From Gammaproteobacteria bacterium (lineage in GTDB: Bacteria > Pseudomonadota > Gammaproteobacteria > UBA5335 > SLRW01): a stretch of 6,043 nucleotides of DNA. The position numbers were made by a program, and so were the translations under genes. Of the stretch, positions 1-5,838 are shown piece after piece (within the stretch, counting starts at the first letter, position 1; each line of letters starts with the position of its first letter). The notes under the pieces were generated by a model. It had not been told where the DNA came from. It saw only the letters and a list, made by a program, of their open reading frames with translations, and ran no database searches. The DNA is taken from positions 1 to 6,043 of the forward strand of contig SLLK01000067.1 of NCBI GenBank assembly GCA_007134115.1, in the 5' to 3' direction.

Positions 1-628
1 CCAGGCGTGCGCCGCGTTGCACCGGGATGACGAATGGTCGGTTGGGCAGCATATTGTTGATCGGCGTATCGATGAACCCGGGGTGCAGCACCGTGATGTC
101 GATGGGATAACGGTAGAGTTCGGCGCGCAGTGCTTCCATGTAGCTGCTCAGTGCCGCCTTGGACGCGCTGTAGGCGCTGTTGGCGGGAAACCCGCGAAAC
201 GCCGCCACACTTGAAGTGGCGACGATGTGGCCGTGGCCGCGCTGGCGAAAGTATTCGGTCGCCGCGTCGACCGTGGCCATGGCGCCAATCACATTGGTTT
301 CAATGGTCTGTCGGTGCGCGTCGAATTCCCCCTTGCCGATCTTGCCGCCCAGGGCGACGCCGGCATTGGCGAATATGATGTCCAGTTCACCCAGTTCCGC
401 AGCGATATCGCGCACCGCCGTGGGCACCGTTGCGTAGTCGGTGACGTCGAGTTGCCGGATAGCCACCTGTGTCTCCGGATGCGCTGCGGATATTTCCTCC
501 CGCAGGGCCTTGAGTGAGTCAAGGCGCCGCGCGGTCAAGCCCAGCGCGTAGCCGCGACTCGCCAGTTCCAGGGCGAGTGCCTTGCCGATGCCGGAGCTGG
601 CGCCGGTGATCATGATGCGTTTGGTCAT
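1..628 (-). CDS. SDR family NAD(P)-dependent oxidoreductase (partial, C-terminus beyond left edge)
   Basis: This is a classical short-chain dehydrogenase/reductase with a cytoplasmic Rossmann fold. It should catalyse NAD(P)(H)-dependent oxidation or reduction of a carbonyl/alcohol substrate that cannot be named from sequence. The first 209 residues are visible. The cofactor-binding glycine motif TGASSGIG is at residues 8-15, and arginines at 34-35 after the second strand suggest NADP(H) preference. Other motifs are DVT at 61-63, NAG at 88-90, the structural Asn112, and the catalytic Ser139/140, Tyr153 and Lys157 (YSASK). HPGFIDTP at 182-189 is the usual strand after the active site. The frame is open to base 2, so about 40-60 C-terminal residues are missing by comparison with the family's usual 250-270. 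The start at 628 is supported by an AAGGAA ribosome-binding site six bases upstream. The gene follows the barrel remnant on the same strand after about 75 bp. Confidence 0.93.
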   Translation of the reverse strand, partial: MTKRIMITGASSGIGKALALELASRGYALGLTARRLDSLKALREEISAAHPETQVAIRQLDVTDYATVPTAVRDIAAELGELDIIFANAGVALGGKIGKGEFDAHRQTIETNVIGAMATVDAATEYFRQRGHGHIVATSSVAAFRGFPANSAYSASKAALSSYMEALRAELYRYPIDITVLHPGFIDTPINNMLPNRPFVIPVQRGARL

Positions 629-634
629 GGAAGA

Positions 635-640
635 TTCCTT
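635..640 (-). promoter_or_regulatory. Shine-Dalgarno site of the SDR gene
   Basis: The minus strand reads AAGGAA six bases before the ATG at 628. This supports that start codon for the dehydrogenase. Confidence 0.7.
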
Positions 641-702
641 GCTGGTGTCGTGGTCCGACAGCGATTGATCGCTGCAACGGAATGGAACAGTCCGTTCGCG
701 TG

Positions 703-962
703 CTATTGAAAGCGCCAGGTCAAGCCGACGCTGAGTGCCTCCAGCTCGACGCTGGAAGTGTCAAGATAGCGGATATAGTCGCCCCGGATGGCAAAGTTGC
801 GATTCAGCGGCACCGAGGCGCCGGCGGCCAGTTGCAGTCCACCGCTGAAATTGTCGGCGATACGTTGGCCGACACGGGCGCGGTAGCCCTGGTCGGAGGC
901 CCGCCGACTTCTTCCCGGAAGAAAAGGTCCAGCCCGGCGATCGGCGTCAGGAAGTGTTTCAT
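703..962 (-). pseudogene. Outer-membrane beta-barrel protein remnant (5'-truncated, frameshifted)
   Basis: The minus strand carries the end of what looks like a small outer-membrane beta-barrel protein. Reading from the ATG at 962 gives MKHFLTPIAGLDLFFREEVGG. That frame then becomes non-barrel-like, and the adjacent frame from about 900 continues with ASDQGYRARVGQRI and alternating hydrophobic/polar strands. These include FSGGLQLAAGASVPL and FAIRGDYIRYL, and the frame ends in VGLTWRFQ followed by a TAG stop at 703-705. Aromatic residues near the C-terminus and the final amphipathic strand are typical of outer-membrane barrels. The join needs about one missing base near 895-905. No signal peptide or N-terminal strands are found upstream, where the sequence runs into the leader of the cyclase gene on the other strand. 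I infer a decayed gene. A sequencing error could explain the frameshift, but not the missing N-terminal half. The family (OmpA-like or OmpW-like) cannot be assigned. Confidence 0.55.
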
Positions 963-1110
963 TGCCCAGCTCCGGCTATGGTGTGACTGTGGTCCGCTCA
1001 CCATAACTGACACATTGACCCTGTTGCTTGACAGCGCATGTCGCTTGCGGGACTGTACCGCAATTACGCCGTGTTGTAGAAGGCACCGCTTGCCCTGACG
1101 GAACCCGCTC
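963..1110 (+). promoter_or_regulatory. Leader and candidate promoter region of the adenylate cyclase gene
   Basis: This stretch separates the barrel remnant from the cyclase and holds no convincing gene. A consensus -35 box TTGACA lies at 1028-1033, but the -10 region about 17-18 bases downstream (around 1051-1057) matches TATAAT poorly. A second TTGACC is at 1015-1020. A GGAA at 1100-1103, seven bases before the ATG, is a plausible ribosome-binding site. The promoter assignment is weak and rests on the -35 alone. Confidence 0.3.
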
Positions 1111-2403
1111 ATGTTCAACAAAGTGCCCCAGCGCCTGACGCACAGTCTGTCCCGCTATATTCTGCGTGCCCGACGTCCGGTCACCATCCTGTTCACCGAT
1201 ATTGAGGATTCCACGGCGTATTGGGACCGCCACGGTGATGTCCGGGGTCGTCTCATGGTGGACCGGCACAACCGGCTTATTTTCCCGGTGATCCGCCAGT
1301 TCCGGGGGCGCGTGGTCAAGACCATCGGCGATGCCATCATGGCCGTGTTCAAGAAGCCCGAGCACGGTGTGCGCGCCGCCGTAGCCATCCAGCAAATGCT
1401 CGAACGGGTACGCCGCGATGACCCCGAGTTTGACTTGCGCGTACGTATCGGCCTGCATACCGGCGAGGCCATTGTGGAAGACCGTGATGTCTTTGGCGAT
1501 GCCGTCAATGTGGCCTCGCGGGTGGAAAGTCATGGCAAGGGCAATGAGATTCTGCTTTCCTCGGCCACCGCGAACGGCCTGCCCCGGGGCAAGTTTCCGC
1601 TCAAGCGGGCGGGCAGCTTCACGCCACGCGGCAAGCGCAAGCGCCTCGGCCTGTTGCGCTGTGTGTGGGAGGACGCTCATGACCTGACCACCGTGATCCG
1701 TCTGGACGCGTTGCCGCTGGTGCCGCGCCAGAAACTCGAGGTCGCCTTCTACGCGCTTGCCTCACTGGTCGGTGTCGGCGTGCTCTACTATCTCTACGGT
1801 CGTTACCTGCTGGCTGATCAGGAGCGGGTGGCGATGATGATTCTCAATCCCGACGCATTGCTGCACGACTGGACCGGGCAGGCCGCGGCGGGCGGTCTGT
1901 TGGTGGCGCTGGGGTTGCTGTTGTGGCGCCTGCGCCGCCTGCCCACACGTCTGATGAGTCTGTTCAAGGGCGGCTTCGGGTTTACCGCCGTATTTGTGGT
2001 CGCCTATTTGGCTGCCAGCGTCTCGCCATGGGAGCCGCCACGTTACTGGAACGAGGTGCTCCACGAATCCCATCACCTGTTTGTAGAGGTGCGCCAGTCA
2101 CGCGCAACGGTGCATGAGGATCCCTCACTGACGGCGCCGGTGGTGCGCGAAGTGCGCCGTGGCACGTTGCTGTTGCTGACCGATATTGCCGGTGCGGAGA
2201 GTATCACCTGGAACCGCGTGCCCACCGGGACGGAGGGTCACGGCTGGATACCCAGAGTGGTGCCGGCGCGCATCGGGGTGCCGGAAACCCGCGTCACCAT
2301 TACCCGCAAGCACTACATTCGTTACCGCGATGTGTGGCTGCTGGGGCTGGGCCTGCTTGGCTTGCTCTGGGGTACGCTCAACTTCCGTATCAAACCTTCC
2401 TGA
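1111..2403 (+). CDS. Membrane-anchored class III adenylate cyclase with periplasmic SH3-like domain
   Basis: This 430-residue protein should convert ATP to cAMP at the inner face of the cytoplasmic membrane. The class III catalytic domain spans about residues 22-188. The metal-binding aspartates are Asp30 (LFTDIEDST) and Asp74 (KTIGDAIMAVF). The purine-selecting pair appears to be Lys70 and Asp126, which points to adenylate rather than guanylate specificity. The transition-state residues are Asn133 and Arg137 in VFGDAVNVASR. Four hydrophobic helices follow at about 211-230, 258-273, 286-303 and 408-422. Basic residues around 206-208, 273-280 and 426-428 place both termini in the cytoplasm. 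Residues about 327-388, between helices 3 and 4, resemble a bacterial SH3 (SH3b) domain (TVHEDPSL, VRRGTLLLL, HGWIPRVV) and should be periplasmic. Placing the catalytic domain before the membrane part reverses the common sensor-membrane-cyclase order. The start at 1111 has a GGAA seven bases upstream. The gene is transcribed toward the phosphodiesterase gene at 2435. Confidence 0.9.
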   Translation: MFNKVPQRLTHSLSRYILRARRPVTILFTDIEDSTAYWDRHGDVRGRLMVDRHNRLIFPVIRQFRGRVVKTIGDAIMAVFKKPEHGVRAAVAIQQMLERVRRDDPEFDLRVRIGLHTGEAIVEDRDVFGDAVNVASRVESHGKGNEILLSSATANGLPRGKFPLKRAGSFTPRGKRKRLGLLRCVWEDAHDLTTVIRLDALPLVPRQKLEVAFYALASLVGVGVLYYLYGRYLLADQERVAMMILNPDALLHDWTGQAAAGGLLVALGLLLWRLRRLPTRLMSLFKGGFGFTAVFVVAYLAASVSPWEPPRYWNEVLHESHHLFVEVRQSRATVHEDPSLTAPVVREVRRGTLLLLTDIAGAESITWNRVPTGTEGHGWIPRVVPARIGVPETRVTITRKHYIRYRDVWLLGLGLLGLLWGTLNFRIKPS

Positions 2404-2407
2404 CAGT

Positions 2408-2422
2408 CCGGCGCCGCGCCGG
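2408..2422. terminator. GC-rich hairpin between convergent genes (possible terminator)
   Basis: CCGGCGC at 2408-2414 and GCGCCGG at 2416-2422 are perfect inverted repeats. With a realistic loop they give a five-base-pair stem. The hairpin lies in the 31-bp gap between the convergent cyclase and phosphodiesterase genes. It has no T-tract on either side, so it is at best an imperfect or Rho-assisted terminator. Confidence 0.3.
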
Positions 2423-2434
2423 CGCATGCCGCAG

Positions 2435-4138
2435 TCATCCGGCGTGCCCGCGCCGGGCAAGCCATTGCCCCAGTTCCCTGGCCGGTTGCGGACGACAGTA
2501 GTAGTAGCCCTGCCCGGTGTTGCAGCCGAGTTCTGCCAGTGCGTCGGCTGTCTCCTGGTTTTCGATGCCCTCGGCGACTACACCAAGGTCCAGGCTGTGG
2601 GCCAGCAGAATGCTCCCGCGTACGATGGGTGCGTTGCTGGCGCCATTCATCTGCCGCACGAAAGTCTGATCGATCTTGAGCACGCTGACCGCCAGTTGTT
2701 CGAGATAGGCCAGCGACGAGTAGCCGGTGCCGAAGTCATCGATAGAGAAGATCACGCCCAGTTTCGCCAATTCGTTGACCGTGTGGGCGACCTGCCCCGG
2801 ATTCCGCATCAGGGCGCCCTCGGTGATTTCCATTTCAAGCGAACCCGGCGCCAGCGCGTAATGCTGAAGCAAATCCCGGACGAACGAGGGGAACGCCTCG
2901 TCGCTGAAATTGCGTGGTGAAATGTTGACCGCCACGCTCAGCTCTATGCCCCGTTGTCGCCACGAAATCTGCTGTTCCAATGCGGTTTCCAGCACCCAGT
3001 GCGTCAATGGGTGGATCAGACCGCTCTGCTCCGCGATGGGGATGAAATCGCCGGGTGGCGCCAGTGACCCGTCGGCCTGTGGCCAGCGCACCAGGGCCTC
3101 CACGCCGCTCACCCGCCCGGAGTGCAGGTCAATCTTGGGCTGGTAATGCAGGATCAGTTCGTCATCGGCGATGGCAGGCCGCAGCTTGCCCAGCAGTCGG
3201 CTCTGGCGCCGCCCGGCATCGTCCAGGCGCGAGTCGTAGGTCGCATAGGGCCGGTCCTGTTCGCGGGCCATGAACATGGCTGACATGACCTTGCGGATCA
3301 GCACCACCGGGTCGTCGGTTTCGTGAAAGGGGTAGGCCGCAGCGCCCAGGTAGCTGTCCACATAGACCAGTTGCTCGCCGAGCTCGTGGGGCCCCTGGGC
3401 CGTGCTTATCACGTCGCGGGCAGTCTGCAGCACATTGCGGCGACTGCTGCGCAACATCAGTATGAGTTGATCGGTCGCCGTCTGGAAGGTTTTGCCGCGC
3501 TTCCCGGCCAGCGTGTCGAGCTTGCTCGCCAGCGTGTGCACCAGTTCGGTGGTGCCCTTCGGGCCCAGCATGCTGCTGATGGAACCGTAATTGTTGATAT
3601 GGATGGCCAGCAGGTAGCAGCGCACGCCATTTTCGACCTCGCCGCTGTCATCCTGCATGATTGCCGAGAGTTCTTGTTCCAGCGCCTGCTGGTTGGGCAA
3701 TCCGGTATCCGCGTTGACCCGGGCATATGCCTGCAGCTGACGCATCTGCTCGGCGACCACCTGAAACAGCAATCCGGCGAACAGACCGATCCCGCAGAGC
3801 ACCGCCAGGCGCAGCAGCCAGTTGGCCGTTGTCTGTTCCAGGCCCTGGCTGACTTCCAGCGGCATGAACGGTCCCAGGACCAGGCCGCCGGCGAATGCCG
3901 CCAGCAGGCCGCCGGGGAGCTGGAATAGCGCCGCCGCCAGCAGAATGGGCAGGATCATCAGGTAGGGCCAGGTATAGGTGGTGCCGCCGGTATGATAGAC
4001 CAGCGCGCCGGCCCCGCCGATCATGGCGGTCAGCAACACGAGCGCAAGGAGCGTTCGCCGGACGCCGCCGGGACCCTGCCTCCATTGCGCGAAGTTGATG
4101 TGCTGCCCGGCGATGCCCGCGCCGAAACCTGGATACAT
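2435..4138 (-). CDS. Membrane c-di-GMP phosphodiesterase: four-TM sensor, degenerate GGDEF, intact EAL
   Basis: This 567-residue protein should hydrolyse cyclic di-GMP to linear pGpG at the membrane. Four hydrophobic segments at about 28-48, 56-73, 75-92 and 107-129 form an N-terminal membrane region that resembles DUF4118/MASE-type sensors (TWPYLMILPILLAAA). A GGDEF-fold domain spans about 137-305, but its signature is ATDQL at 221-225, so cyclase activity is not expected. The EAL domain spans about 315-560. It retains Glu347 (EALVRW), Asn405 (NISPRNF), Glu437 (EITEGAL), Asp467-Asp468 (DDFGTGYSSL), Lys488 and Asp490 (KIDQTFV), Glu523 (AEGIE) and Gln543 (GQGYYYCRP). These are all the residues expected for metal binding and catalysis. 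I chose the start at 4138 because AAGGAAG lies eight bases upstream. An in-frame ATG at 4252 would add 38 residues with no family-like sequence. The gene is divergent from the transglutaminase-like gene. Confidence 0.93.
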   Translation of the reverse strand: MYPGFGAGIAGQHINFAQWRQGPGGVRRTLLALVLLTAMIGGAGALVYHTGGTTYTWPYLMILPILLAAALFQLPGGLLAAFAGGLVLGPFMPLEVSQGLEQTTANWLLRLAVLCGIGLFAGLLFQVVAEQMRQLQAYARVNADTGLPNQQALEQELSAIMQDDSGEVENGVRCYLLAIHINNYGSISSMLGPKGTTELVHTLASKLDTLAGKRGKTFQTATDQLILMLRSSRRNVLQTARDVISTAQGPHELGEQLVYVDSYLGAAAYPFHETDDPVVLIRKVMSAMFMAREQDRPYATYDSRLDDAGRRQSRLLGKLRPAIADDELILHYQPKIDLHSGRVSGVEALVRWPQADGSLAPPGDFIPIAEQSGLIHPLTHWVLETALEQQISWRQRGIELSVAVNISPRNFSDEAFPSFVRDLLQHYALAPGSLEMEITEGALMRNPGQVAHTVNELAKLGVIFSIDDFGTGYSSLAYLEQLAVSVLKIDQTFVRQMNGASNAPIVRGSILLAHSLDLGVVAEGIENQETADALAELGCNTGQGYYYCRPQPARELGQWLARRGHAG

Positions 4139-4146
4139 GACAGTGT

Positions 4147-4153
4147 CTTCCTT
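4147..4153 (-). promoter_or_regulatory. Shine-Dalgarno site of the EAL phosphodiesterase gene
   Basis: The minus strand reads AAGGAAG eight bases before the ATG at 4138. This decides between that start and the longer in-frame start at 4252. Confidence 0.7.
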
Positions 4154-4171
4154 ATTGGCTGCCGAGCATGC

Positions 4172-4203
4172 AGTAGGCCTTGGTTTCCGTTTATTGTCAA
4201 TAA
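4172..4203 (-). promoter_or_regulatory. Candidate promoter of the EAL gene overlapping a 13-bp palindrome
   Basis: On the minus strand a perfect TTGACA (4200-4195) lies about 60 bases upstream of the phosphodiesterase start. The -10 about 17-19 bases further on (CCTACT to TACTGC, roughly 4177-4172) is weak. The -35 sits inside the perfect palindrome TTATTGTCAATAA at 4191-4203, which could be an operator. This AT-rich patch stands out in otherwise GC-rich sequence. The promoter and operator roles are inferences. Confidence 0.35.
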
Positions 4204-4254
4204 TAGGGAAGCTTGCAAAGTCCGGGGCAGTGCTCCAGATTGGGTCAATCAACC

Positions 4255-4260
4255 AGAGGT
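4255..4260 (+). promoter_or_regulatory. Shine-Dalgarno site of the transglutaminase-like gene
   Basis: AGAGGT lies six bases before the ATG at 4267. This supports that start over the in-frame ATG at 4213. Confidence 0.6.
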
Positions 4261-4266
4261 GCCTTA

Positions 4267-5109
4267 ATGCAATTCCAGGCAGGCTGTGATCTTGGTTACC
4301 GGGTGCCCGAGTGGTGCACCTTCCTGTTCAGCGTAGCCGCTGAGCACGGCGGCTGCCAGCGGGTTGATGATGAACAGCTGACGATTGAACCGTCGGTGTC
4401 CGCCGACTGGTTGTTAATGCCCGACAGCGGCAACCGCTGTGTGCGCTTGATGTACGGGCCGGGCACGCTGCGGCTGCGCTATCGGGCGACGGTGACGGCC
4501 AACCCCCAACTGCTGTCGCCCCGGGCGGTGACGGCTGGTTTGGTGGGTCACGTGCCGGCCGGCGTGCTGCCTTATCTCTTGCCCAGCCGCTATTGTCCTT
4601 CTGACCAGTTGCTGGATTTCGCGGGTGCGACCTTTGGTCATGGCGCGCCCGGTTACGCCCTGGCGGCGTCCATTTGTGACTGGGTCAGCACGTCCATCAG
4701 CTACCGCGTCGAGACCAGTAACAGCGCCACCACGGCACTGGAGACGATTCGCGCCGGTGAGGGGGTATGCCGGGATTTCGCCCATCTCGGTATTGCCCTG
4801 TCGCGCGCAGTGAATCTGCCGGCACGTTTTGTCACCGCCTATGCCTGCGGCCTGGAGCCGCAGGATTTCCACGCCATGTATGAAGTCTGGCTGGGTGATC
4901 GCTGGTATCTGTTTGATCCCACGCGCCATGCGCGGTTACCGGCGGTGGTGCGTATCGGTACCGGCCGTGACGCGGCGGACGCACCGTTCGCCAATATTGT
5001 GGGCCCGGCTGTGATGACCGATATGGATGTGTTTATAGCGCCGGTCGGTGACGGTGAACAGCCGGCTGCGACCACACTGGCTGTCAGCAATGCGGCCGCC
5101 GGCGAGTGA
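4267..5109 (+). CDS. Transglutaminase-like domain protein (putative cysteine protease/amidase)
   Basis: This 280-residue protein belongs to the bacterial transglutaminase-like superfamily (COG1305 type). Members carry a papain-like Cys-His-Asp triad and usually act as peptidases or amidases rather than cross-linking enzymes. An N-terminal beta-rich region (about 1-105) precedes the catalytic core. The triad is Cys168 in GEGVCRDFAHL, His202 in DFHAMYEVWL and Asp217 in WYLFDPTR, with the usual order and spacing. Residues 114-150 match the helical lead-in seen in the family (CDWVSTSISY). There is no signal peptide or membrane segment, so it should be cytoplasmic. The substrate is unknown. The start at 4267 has an AGAGGT ribosome-binding site. 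The in-frame ATG at 4213 would add 18 unconserved-looking residues. The gene is divergent from the phosphodiesterase gene and ends 6 bp from the convergent cyclotransferase gene, so the two 3' ends may produce overlapping transcripts. Confidence 0.9.
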   Translation: MQFQAGCDLGYRVPEWCTFLFSVAAEHGGCQRVDDEQLTIEPSVSADWLLMPDSGNRCVRLMYGPGTLRLRYRATVTANPQLLSPRAVTAGLVGHVPAGVLPYLLPSRYCPSDQLLDFAGATFGHGAPGYALAASICDWVSTSISYRVETSNSATTALETIRAGEGVCRDFAHLGIALSRAVNLPARFVTAYACGLEPQDFHAMYEVWLGDRWYLFDPTRHARLPAVVRIGTGRDAADAPFANIVGPAVMTDMDVFIAPVGDGEQPAATTLAVSNAAAGE

Positions 5110-5115
5110 GCCGAT

Positions 5116-5679
5116 TCAGCGTGGCCCAGGCTCTTTGCGGCACGCGTCCTGCGCCTTCAGGAACCCGTCTACCTGCGCCTGGAGTGCCGGATTGTTGGTC
5201 AGGATGCGCTCACGCACATAGTCCAGGTAGTCCGGCGGCGCGTTGCTGGCCAGCAGGCCTGCCAGGATATGGCGCACATAATGGAAAGCGGTACGCAGGC
5301 CTTCACGCCGGTGTTGTACCAGCCAGGTGAGCGCCTCGGTGGCAGCCACATCCGGCGTGGCCGGTTCAACCCTGATCAACGTGCGCCGGTACTCCACACC
5401 TTCGTTTTCAATGCTGTCCATGCTCGGGCGTGTGCCCGCCGTCTCCCGCCGGATCAGATCATCCGGGACCTCGTAGAGTGCGCCCCATATCCGCCGTCCG
5501 CTGTCCGGCACCAGGTCGGCGGCGGCGCAGCGATTGCCTTCGCTCCACACTGTAAACGAAAGCTGGTGCGGTTCCAGGGTGCGCGCCAGGCCGAGATAGC
5601 GGGCGTCCCCGCGCAGGCGCGGACGCGAGTTGAGGCGTTCGGTGTCGAGGTTGGAGCCGTATTGGAAGATGATGGTCAT
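5116..5679 (-). CDS. Gamma-glutamylcyclotransferase-like protein (GGCT/AIG2 fold)
   Basis: This 187-residue cytoplasmic protein has the gamma-glutamylcyclotransferase fold. Family enzymes release 5-oxoproline from gamma-glutamyl peptides or amines. The diagnostic substrate loop YGSNL is at residues 7-11, right after the first strand. WGALYEV at 65-71 matches the conserved WGxxY/W strand. ENEGVEY at 91-97 supplies Glu93, which aligns with the catalytic glutamate of the EQEGV motif in human GGCT. The C-terminal region about 125-175 is helical and rich in Arg, Leu and Tyr, in keeping with stand-alone bacterial members. The exact substrate cannot be inferred, and bacterial homologues are often annotated only as family members. 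There is no strong Shine-Dalgarno sequence before the ATG at 5679, and no better in-frame start is visible. The gene is convergent with the transglutaminase-like gene. On its own strand it is preceded by the attC site and the glycosylase-like cassette. No attC-like sequence follows its own stop, so I do not call it a cassette. Confidence 0.88.
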   Translation of the reverse strand: MTIIFQYGSNLDTERLNSRPRLRGDARYLGLARTLEPHQLSFTVWSEGNRCAAADLVPDSGRRIWGALYEVPDDLIRRETAGTRPSMDSIENEGVEYRRTLIRVEPATPDVAATEALTWLVQHRREGLRTAFHYVRHILAGLLASNAPPDYLDYVRERILTNNPALQAQVDGFLKAQDACRKEPGPR

Positions 5680-5777
5680 GGGGGCTTAAGTCCAGAGCAG
5701 GTCTGCCGTTAAAATGACGCCGAGCGGTAATGGGCGCCAACGGAAGGTAGCCCGGTTGGCGTCTTTGAATCGGGTTA
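5680..5777. other. Intergenic region between the attC site and the GGCT gene, with an inverted repeat
   Basis: No gene is visible here. CGCCAAC at 5735-5741 and GTTGGCG at 5755-5761 form a perfect 7-bp inverted repeat with a 13-base loop, followed on the plus strand by TCTTT. The hairpin could end plus-strand transcription or be a relic of a recombination site. On the minus strand TTGGCG (5740-5735) followed after 17-18 bases by CATTTT is a weak promoter candidate for the cyclotransferase gene. None of these roles is certain. Confidence 0.35.
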
Positions 5778-5838
5778 GCATAACGCGGAGCTAAGCCGCC
5801 GCGCGCTTAGAGCCGTCGGCTTGAGCGCCCGGTTAGCC
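5778..5838 (-). mobile_element. attC: Integron attC recombination site (59-base element)
   Basis: On the minus strand the site runs from R'' GGCTAAC (5838-5832) to R' GTTATGC (5784-5778), 61 bp in all. This is close to the classic attC length. Each box differs from the RYYYAAC/GTTRRRY consensus at one position. Between them L'' GCTCAAGCCG (5826-5817) pairs with L' CGGCTTAGC (5798-5790) over nine base pairs, leaving one unpaired base at 5823. On the strand that would be recombined (the plus strand here) this extrahelical base is G, as expected for known attC sites. The central part between the L boxes is short (18 bases). The arrangement, including AAGCCGACG and GGCTTAGCTC, resembles the attC of aadA-type cassettes as I recall it. 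The strand exchange point would fall between G5784 and T5783. The TAA stop of the upstream CDS lies inside the R'' box, which is common in gene cassettes. Confidence 0.8.

Noticed and set aside
682..1098. 138-codon open frame on the plus strand in the gap before the cyclase
   Set aside because: The minus strand of the same region shows clear barrel-like strands. The plus translation has no family-like pattern and no good ribosome-binding site.
976..1680. Long open frame of 234 codons on the minus strand opposite the cyclase start
   Set aside because: It lies antisense to the catalytic domain of the cyclase, whose motifs are clear, and its own translation is low-complexity without family-like patterns. 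High GC content makes such shadows common.
2186..2920. 244-codon open frame on the plus strand spanning the gap between two genes
   Set aside because: It overlaps the end of the cyclase out of frame and the end of the EAL gene antisense. The translation shows no domain and shifts in character halfway.
3323..3928. 201-codon open frame on the plus strand
   Set aside because: It is antisense to the GGDEF and membrane parts of the phosphodiesterase and shows no recognisable domain.
4139..4252. Longer start for the phosphodiesterase at 4252
   Set aside because: The extra 38 residues look random, the candidate promoter would lie inside the coding region, and a good ribosome-binding site supports 4138.
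4213..4266. Longer start for the transglutaminase-like gene at 4213
   Set aside because: The extra 18 residues look non-coding, and AGAGGT precedes the ATG at 4267 at proper spacing.
4414..4929. 171-codon open frame on the minus strand
   Set aside because: It is antisense to the transglutaminase-like core, whose catalytic triad is intact in the plus frame.
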